This document shows, in pieces, positions 58,170-64,000 of a stretch of 64,000 nucleotides of DNA (position 1 is the first letter of the stretch; every line of letters starts with the position of its first letter). Position numbers and translations under genes: made by a program. This stretch comes from Cynocephalus volans (Eukaryota; Chordata; Mammalia; Dermoptera; Cynocephalidae): positions 5,548,535-5,612,534 of the forward strand of contig NC_084471.1 in NCBI RefSeq assembly GCF_027409185.1, in the 5' to 3' direction. The notes beneath the pieces are model-generated. The model made no database searches. It saw only the letters and a program-made list of their open reading frames with translations, and was not told where the DNA came from.

Positions 58170-58281
58170 CATTTTACTTTTTTTAAATTTATTTTTAATT
58201 AGCATATTCATTGTTACAAATCACTTATTTTTAATGCCCCTTATCCAATGTTCCCCCTCCCGCTCCCCATTTTACTTTTTT
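58170..58281 (-). mobile_element. 84-bp 5'-truncated L1 3' end
   Basis: Duplicated target cattttactttttt (58170-58183 and 58268-58281) encloses 84 bp matching the same L1 3' UTR family as the left end of the composite element at 60976 ('cattgttacaaat', 'taatgccccttatccaatgt', 'tccccctcccgc'). Confidence 0.85.
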
Positions 58282-59489
58282 ATTCTTGTTTGTTTTCTAA
58301 TTTTTTACAAAGCTATATACTGCTTTTGTAATAATAAAAGATTATTTTTTAAGAATTCAGCAGCCATTATGAATTATCAAAAATGTTTTTTTTTAAAGTA
58401 ACACTTTCCTGGTTAGAAAAGTAAACCTTACAACATAGGGAATTGGGAAAACATAATCACCTGAAAATCACACCATTCAGAGAAAACCTTGTTGATGGAA
58501 ATGAATACTGAATTTTGTCAAATGAGAAGATATATCTACAGAGTTGATGTATTAAATTAAACATTTTTGGCTAGACTCCATCATAGCTGATATTGTGTAC
58601 TTCACATTGCATTATATCACATAATATCTGCTTGTTTTACCCTTAGTAATGCTAAAAATTGACCCCTGGATTAGGATGGTGACAGTGATCTCTCTATTGC
58701 GTAGTTTTTCTCCTTCTTTCTAACTAGAAAGTCCAGTGTTACTTTGGTGTTATACAAATGTTCTCTATTGACCGTTTACCTGATGGTTTTAATGCCAGTG
58801 AATAGTCTTTGAATGAGCATTTCATTAAGTTTTGCAAAATTAGGTTTTTCTAATTCTGTCATACTTTCTACATTCAGTGGGTGGTATTTCCCTGTGAAAA
58901 AGACCTTTCCTTTGTTAACCGGGGTTTTTTGATTAACCTAAAGTACAATTCAGATCCGAAGAGGGAGGCTGAGGGGGGAGGTCACACACATACAAAAATA
59001 ATAAATAAATAAAAATACACTTCACACTGGAAAAACAGGATAAATGCTTGCCCCTTTCCTTTTAATTAATATTTTCAAACAAAAGAAGGTTTTTAATAGC
59101 TGCCTCAAATGGTGAAAATGTATTTTTCTCTTTTTTGTTTTGGTAGTACATTACGGACTCATGGATTTTTATTGACGCAGTGTGTTTTAATCCACCAAAA
59201 TCATTTTTGATGCTCATATTTTCATAATTTCATTCAGTTGGAATTCCTTCAAGCTGCTTCCCATGCTCTTTACTTTCTGAAATATGATGTCCTAGTTCCC
59301 AGGCTCATCTTCAATTTTCCCTCCCTCAGACGTGGAGTTAGCTAGTTCTCCAATGACTTCTAGTTCTTTTTAGTAGGAAAGGTATTAGAGACCACCGTGT
59401 GGGAACTAGAGGTACTCAGTGCATTAGGATAACATTGGTTCTGAACCATTTCAGTGTACAAGGCTAGAAAATACATGAAGTACTCTTAG

Positions 59490-59890
59490 ATTTTTTTTTA
59501 CAACAGCTTTATTGAGATAATTTACATATCATAAAATATATCCTTTTAAAGTGCACTTTCAGTGGTTTTTAGTTTATTCACAGAGTTGTGCAACCATCAT
59601 CAAATCACTAGGTAATGTAATTCCATAACATTTTCATCACCCCAAAGGAAACCTTGTACCCATTAGTATTCACTTTATGTTATCTCTTCTCTACCCAGCC
59701 CTCAGCCCCTACTTCCTGTCATTATGGATTTACCTATTCTGGACATTTTTCTTATTGTGAGTGAGTTTGAGCATCTTTTCATATGGTTAAGGGCCTTTTG
59801 TGTTTTTCTCTGAACTGCTGTTTGTGTCCTTTGCCCATTTTCCTGTTGGGTTATTGTCTGAGAAATCTCTACAAAATATATTTGGGGGGG
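59490..59890 (-). repeat. old L1M 3' region
   Basis: Antisense L1M: 'agctttattgagataattta', 'cagagttgtgcaaccatcat' and 'ttcatcaccccaaaggaaac'. Confidence 0.9.
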
Positions 59891-59894
59891 AAAA

Positions 59895-60255
59895 AAAACC
59901 TTCAGTGGCTTCACATAATCTTCAACATAAAGTTTAATTCCTTTAATGTAGCCTATTGTAATTCTTACTTAACTTCCCCACCTTTCTCTCTTAGGATTCC
60001 CAACCTTGTAAGCACTTCTCTACCTACATAGAATTACTTGCTTTCTTACTGGAATGGTACCATGCTCTCTCACTTCTTTGTACCTATGATCAAGCTTTTC
60101 TCTTTTCCTGAATGGTATTTTACCTTCTGTATCCTCCTCTCTAAACTTTTTAATTACCCTTTAATACTTAGCCCACAGTTATCTCCTGTAAAGGCTACTC
60201 AGAGCCTCCAGTCATTAGTGCTTCTAAGTGCCTCTATATAATACTTTGTGTTCAT
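59895..60255 (+). repeat. L2 LINE fragment
   Basis: Sense L2-like: 'cttcagtggcttcacataat', 'agtttaattcctttaatgta' and 'catgctctctcacttctttg'. Confidence 0.65.
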
Positions 60256-60284
60256 TTTATCTTAGGACTTATTAAATAGTGTAT

Positions 60285-60480
60285 TAGAATTTCCTTCTTT
60301 TAGTGGAAAGAGTATAGGTTTTGGAATCAGACATATCACTCCAAAACTTGAGTTGTTTGAGCCTGTTTTTTTATTTGTAAAATGCAAATTAAATCTCTGT
60401 CTCCTAAGATTGTTGTACAGACAAAATAACAGATATGGGATGTCTGGCACAAAATAGGGTTCAATAAAAATTGACCTCCA
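60285..60480 (+). repeat. MIR SINE
   Basis: Sense MIR: 'gttttggaatcagacatatc', 'ttatttgtaaaatgcaaatt' and 'gtctggcacaaaatagggtt'. Confidence 0.85.
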
Positions 60481-61492
60481 CTGTAAGCACCTTGGAGGAG
60501 TAAAAAGATAAAATTACAGAAAAATTAGTTTAAAAATCTAATTGGCTTTTATTTGTGATTATAGAATCCGGCAGAACGTCATTCTATAAAGCATAACAGA
60601 ACGGTCATAACAGAACGGTTTGTTTTTCTAAGGTGGGACCAAGGAAACAAAAATTAAAAAGAAGTGGATTGGTTAACATCAGGTTACTACAGGTTACTTT
60701 TTTGTGAGGATTAAAGTAGAGACTTCTTTATTATGCTGACTCAGGTTAGCTGAGCTCTTTCTTAATGGTTGCTGTGAATCTCCTATTTTCAGGAAAAACT
60801 GGTCTATTTGGGGATTTGCCTGCTTCCTTAAAGTTTCTGTTTGATTATGTGGTACTTCTGTGAGTGACTGTTTTGATTTGGTCTGTTCTGCTGAAGCCTA
60901 GTGCTGGAGGCTAGTCCAAAATATGGCCTCCCATAAATTTTGTTTAACAGTGAAATTCTATATGTTTGTATTTTTTTTTAAATTTATTTTATTTATTGAA
61001 TCAAAATTGATTATACATATTTTTGGGGTTGAACATTGAGATATGTCGATTAAATCAATATTACTAGTATATATATTGTTACAAATTGTAATTATTCTTT
61101 ATGCCACTTGTCCAACCTTTCCCCTTCCCCCATCCCCTCCCCCCTCCAATTGCCCTAGATTTCTTCTCTCCTTCTGAAAGAATAATGGTTACTCTGTTAA
61201 CTTGTTGCCTAGATGATCTGTCCAATGCTGAGAGATCAGGTCCCCCAATATTATCATAGAACAGATGCTTCTTCTGTCACTCTGAAATGGGTTTTGTGGA
61301 AAGAGACATCCTCTTCTTTTCTTTTTCTCTGCTGGTGATTCTTCTTGTGTGAATGCACTCCAGTGGTTGGTGGGCCATCTGCGTGGTGGCTGTGGCATCT
61401 AGCCGCTTTTGCAGCAAACATGGTTATTATGGTGGCTGTGGTGGGCCACACATGTGGAGGTGCTGTTTTTGGCATGCTCCTTGGCACTGGCG

Positions 61493-62285
61493 GTATACCT
61501 GGTTGTGGGGTGTGTTTGGTCCCTTTCTCCATGCCTCTGGTCCCTGGGCAGGCCCCAAGGTGCTGGCGCCATGTGCCTCGTTGTGGGAGAGGGGTCCAGT
61601 CCCCTTCTCCATGTCCCAGGGCCGTGGGTGGGCCCCGAGGTACTAGCGCAGTGTGCCTGGTTGTGGGAGGAGGATCCGGTCCTCTTCTCCATGCCTCGGG
61701 TACCCAGGTGAGCCCCAAGGTGCTGGCATTTTGTGCCTGGTGTGGGAGGAGGATCCAGTCCCCTTCTCCTTGTGTCGGGTCACTGGGTGGGACCCAAGGT
61801 GCTGGCTTGGTGTGCCTGGTTGTGGGAGAGAGGTCTGGTCCCCTTCTCCATGCCCTGGGTGGGCTCTCAGGTGCTGGCATGTACCTGGTTGTGGGAGGGT
61901 GGTCCAGTCCCCTTCTACATGCCCCGGGACTGTGGGCGGGCTCTGAGGCACTGGCTTGGTGTGCCTGGTTGTGGGAGAGAGGTCCAGTCCCCTTCTCCAT
62001 GCCTCAGGTCCCCAGGTTGGCCCTGAAGTGCTGGCTCAGTGTGCCTGGTTGTGGGAGAGAGGTCTGGTCCCCTTCTCCTTACCTCGGGTCCCTGGGTGGG
62101 TCCCAAGGTGCTGGCATGGTGTGCCTGGTTGTGGGAAGGGGGTCCAGTCCCCTTCTCCATGCTTCAGGTCCCCAGGCTAGCCCTGAGGCACTGGTGCAGT
62201 TTGCTTGGAAGTGGGAGTGGGGTCCGGTCCCCAGATCCAAGCTTCCAGTTCCCTGGCAGGCCCCAAGGTGCTGGTGGTGTACCTG
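61493..62285 (-). repeat. 80-bp VNTR in composite retroelement
   Basis: The marker gtgcctggttgtgggag (with variants) starts at about 61493, 61573, 61653, 61733, 61812, 61881, 61961, 62041, 62121, 62201 and 62277. Spacing is 80, 80, 80, 79, 69, 80, 80, 80, 80 and 76 bp. Units also share 'ccccttctccatgcc' and 'caaggtgctggc'. Because 80 is not a multiple of three, consecutive units are read in rotating frames. Confidence 0.95.
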
Positions 62286-63077
62286 GGCCGGAATTAATTT
62301 TTTGTCCTTTGCTTCTAACACAGGGAAACTTCCTGTGGGAACCAGTACTTGAGCTGTGTGGTTGCTTAAATTGCTACTTTGCTGCTGTTTCCCTAGGGAA
62401 GGCTTTTTGTGCAGCACAGGTTACAATGGTTGACTTTATAGGTATTTCCAGCTCTCCAGAGACCCAGTGGATCTGTGTTCTGTAGAATCTCTGATCTGGG
62501 CCTGAGATTTTTCATCAAACTGCACCCCATGCAATTCTGCATTCCTGACCAGTCTCCTCTGAGTGGTCCTGTGCTGATTGGGGGCAGATCAGCTGTCCTT
62601 GCTGTGTCCCAGTGTTCCCCTTGTGGGCACGTCTCCCCCACCCCCATGCTCCGAACACTTCCCATGGGATGGGCCCTGCCCCAGTCGCTTGTGATGACTC
62701 ACCGGCCTCTGAGTGGCTCCCTTTTTTCAGTTGTTCTGGCTCCTCGCTCCTGCGTGGGTCCACGTGAACCCTATTAGTGGTCTTGCTGTCCTGGGAGCCG
62801 CCAGGCCCTCTTCTCTCTTGCTGCTTCCGAGTAACTCCATCTGAAGGGCACAGCTGCTCCATGCACTCAGCAGCTCTGGCCTTAAAGCAGCCGTGGTCTG
62901 AAATGCTCAGAGCAGCTTTTTCTTTCTCTCATTGTAGTTTCTCCCGCCTTCAGGAACTCCATAGGTTTCTCCTCCTCTTCCCCTGAGGTCCAGCGGCCCC
63001 AGCTTGGCTGATGTTACATTTTTATAGGTGTAAATTTAGTTGATTTGTGGGAGAGAGTGACGCTGCAGACTTTATTC

Positions 63078-63087
63078 CGCCATCTTG
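63078..63087 (-). promoter_or_regulatory. YY1-like site at 5' end of composite element
   Basis: Minus strand AAGATGGCGG, within 25 bp of the element's 5' boundary. A YY1 site at the very 5' end is known for L1 elements and there sets accurate transcription start. Confidence 0.65.
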
Positions 63088-63119
63088 ATTGGATCTCCCT
63101 ACATGTTTGTATTTTTAGC

Positions 63120-63185
63120 CCAGTTCTTAGCAAAGTGCCTGATAAACAGGTGTTCAGAAAATGTTTGTAGAATGAATGAATAAAT
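63120..63185 (+). repeat. L2 LINE 3' end
   Basis: 'ttcttagcaaagtgcctgat' with 'tgtagaatgaatgaataaat'. Confidence 0.65.
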
Positions 63186-63236
63186 TTGAGGGGACAAGAG
63201 ATTGAAAGTTGAAGAATCCAGATAAGGAGTTTCTTA

Positions 63237-63463
63237 AAAGTAAGGAGGACTTGGACCGACCTTGTGGCTCACTGGGGAGAGTGCGGCGCTGGGAGCACAG
63301 CGGCGTTTCTGCCACTGGTTCGGATCCTATATAGGGATGGCCAGTGCGCTCACTGACTGAGCGCGGTGCAGGCAACACCAAGCCAAGGGTTGCGATCCCC
63401 TTACCGGTCACAAAAAAAAAAAGAAAAGAAAAGAAAAAGAAAAAACAAAGTAAGGAGGACTTG
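63237..63463 (+). repeat. tRNA-derived SINE dimer, CYN-like
   Basis: Perfect 17-bp target-site duplications aaagtaaggaggacttg (63237-63253 and 63447-63463). Body: GC-arm head module ('gtggctcactggggagagtg', 'gcggcgctgggagc', 'ggttcggatcc') joined to a full second tRNA-Ile-like module ('gcaggcaacaccaagccaag', 'gggttgcgatcc'), then an A-rich tail. The second module is complete, unlike the copies at 10069 and 45291. Confidence 0.95.
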
Positions 63464-63739
63464 AACTAGTAGAAGGGTGGTAAAGATGGTAAAGAAGCAG
63501 AGGAATGGGAGAGTTATGTAGAGTTGAAATGAAAAGGGACTTAGACAATAATAGTGTAATTTTTATATCTTTGAATACTTGATCCATCTTTAGCAAGTGA
63601 TGATAGCCTAAGAGATAACTCTTTCAGAATCATTTTCCCGATGTTGGTTCTAAATTATTTACAGTAGAAGTCCCCAGTCTGGTCATTATAAGACCTAACT
63701 TGATTTGTTCATTTTTTCAACATGATTGTTAAGCTAACA

Positions 63740-63935
63740 CTAGCTGCAGGTAGGCACTTCATAAATGTTTTCTGTCCACCCTATCTGAAGTTGCCTCTCT
63801 TACTCTCTATTTCCTCACCCAGTTTATCTCCTTATACTTATTACAACATGTAAATTGTCTTTTTTGTTTACTCTCTGACTCTTGACAGAATATAACCTTC
63901 TTTAGTGAGGGACAATATTAATTGAATGAGTGAAT
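63740..63935 (+). repeat. L2/MIR-like fragment
   Basis: 'ggtaggcacttcataaatgt' and 'ctcttgacagaatataacct' look like old LINE tail pieces; weak call. Confidence 0.45.
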
Positions 63936-64000
63936 TTGGGTGGGGAAGTATTTTAGGCAGATTTTAAATAAGGATTGAACAAAAAGTTTCTCTTTAGCTC

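Larger units (their letters stand above)
60958..63116 (-). mobile_element. composite ORF-less L1-derived retroelement with VNTR
   Basis: An 18-bp duplication (ctatatgtttgtattttt at 60958-60975; ctacatgtttgtattttt at 63099-63116, one mismatch) encloses 60976-63098. Read on the minus strand: a leader starting 'gggagatccaatcaagatgg' with a YY1-like AAGATGGCGG (63098 to about 62290); about ten 80-bp tandem units (62285 to 61493); about 230 bp of unassigned sequence; a short patch (about 61260-61190) reading ALDRSSRQQVN, resembling an L1 ORF2 endonuclease-region motif; a purine-rich tract; then an L1-type 3' end and A-tail (about 61150-60976). No recognisable ORF1, RT or complete endonuclease. Duplications at both ends indicate one insertion event, presumably mobilised by L1 machinery. 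Confidence 0.85.
53136..64000 (+). other. SMC1B: SMC1B intron 1 (partial)
   Basis: From donor GTAACT to the window end. I searched by eye for the exon 2 hallmark (Lys-Ser-Asn-Val-Met-Asp-Ala coding) and found none. AT-rich stretches at 55200-57230, 57690-58165 and 58285-59490 hold no recognised repeat or exon. Named repeats are listed separately. Confidence 0.8.

Noticed and set aside
61493-62285. Regular 80-bp repeats considered as a CRISPR-like array
   Set aside because: The whole unit repeats with no unique spacers; it lies in a mammalian intron within a retroelement.
61254-62485. 335-codon plus-strand and 248-codon minus-strand open frames with repeated Trp/Cys/Gly or Pro/Thr/His
   Set aside because: They arise from the 80-bp VNTR read in rotating frames, on both strands at once.

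Overview
This is a window of placental-mammal nuclear DNA. It has intron-split genes, a CpG-rich divergent promoter, and many L1, L2, MIR, MaLR/ERVL LTR and tRNA-derived SINE copies; there is no bacterial or viral gene organisation. The lineage-specific SINEs (8071, 10069, 30562, 45291, 48456, 63254) are built only from tRNA-Ile-like modules, singly or as dimers. No Alu or other 7SL-type SINE was seen. That pattern fits the CYN SINEs of colugos (Dermoptera, e.g. Galeopterus). The species call is an inference from memory of SINE families and was not checked by alignment.

Only two protein-coding genes are supported. RIBC2 (minus strand, CDS 52704 down to 37244, seven exons, 377 codons plus stop, all splice sites canonical) encodes a RIB43A-family coiled-coil protein of axonemal doublet microtubules. 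SMC1B (plus strand, exon 1 at 53027-53135; the rest lies beyond the window) encodes the meiotic cohesin ATPase subunit SMC1-beta. Their start codons are 322 bp apart, head to head. The spacer is CpG-rich and holds an RFX-type X-box (suits a cilium gene), two TCCCGC E2F-type sites (suit SMC1B, a known E2F6 target) and a CTCGCGAG palindrome. In human the order is SMC1B-RIBC2-FBLN1, so bases 1-37243 should be the RIBC2-FBLN1 intergenic interval; I see no exon there.

Layout: 1-37243 is intergenic, a mosaic of L2, MIR, old L1, MaLR and MLT2 LTRs. It includes a young 5'-truncated L1 at 25233-26624 carrying an apparent 3' transduction, and a ~1.06-kb CAT/CAC trinucleotide array at 31105-32165. 37244-52704 is RIBC2, with large L2 copies in introns 3 and 5. 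52705-53026 is the shared promoter. 53136-64000 is SMC1B intron 1. It opens with a ~1.4-kb GC-rich minisatellite and carries, at 60976-63098, the most unusual object here: a 2.1-kb minus-strand retroelement flanked by an 18-bp target-site duplication. It joins an L1-like 5' leader, about ten 80-bp tandem repeats and an L1-like 3' end, with no ORF1 or ORF2 between them. This is architecturally similar to composite non-autonomous elements such as SVA, but built from L1 parts.

Repeat family names are given from recognised consensus phrases and their ends are approximate (about +/-20 bp) unless a target-site duplication is quoted.
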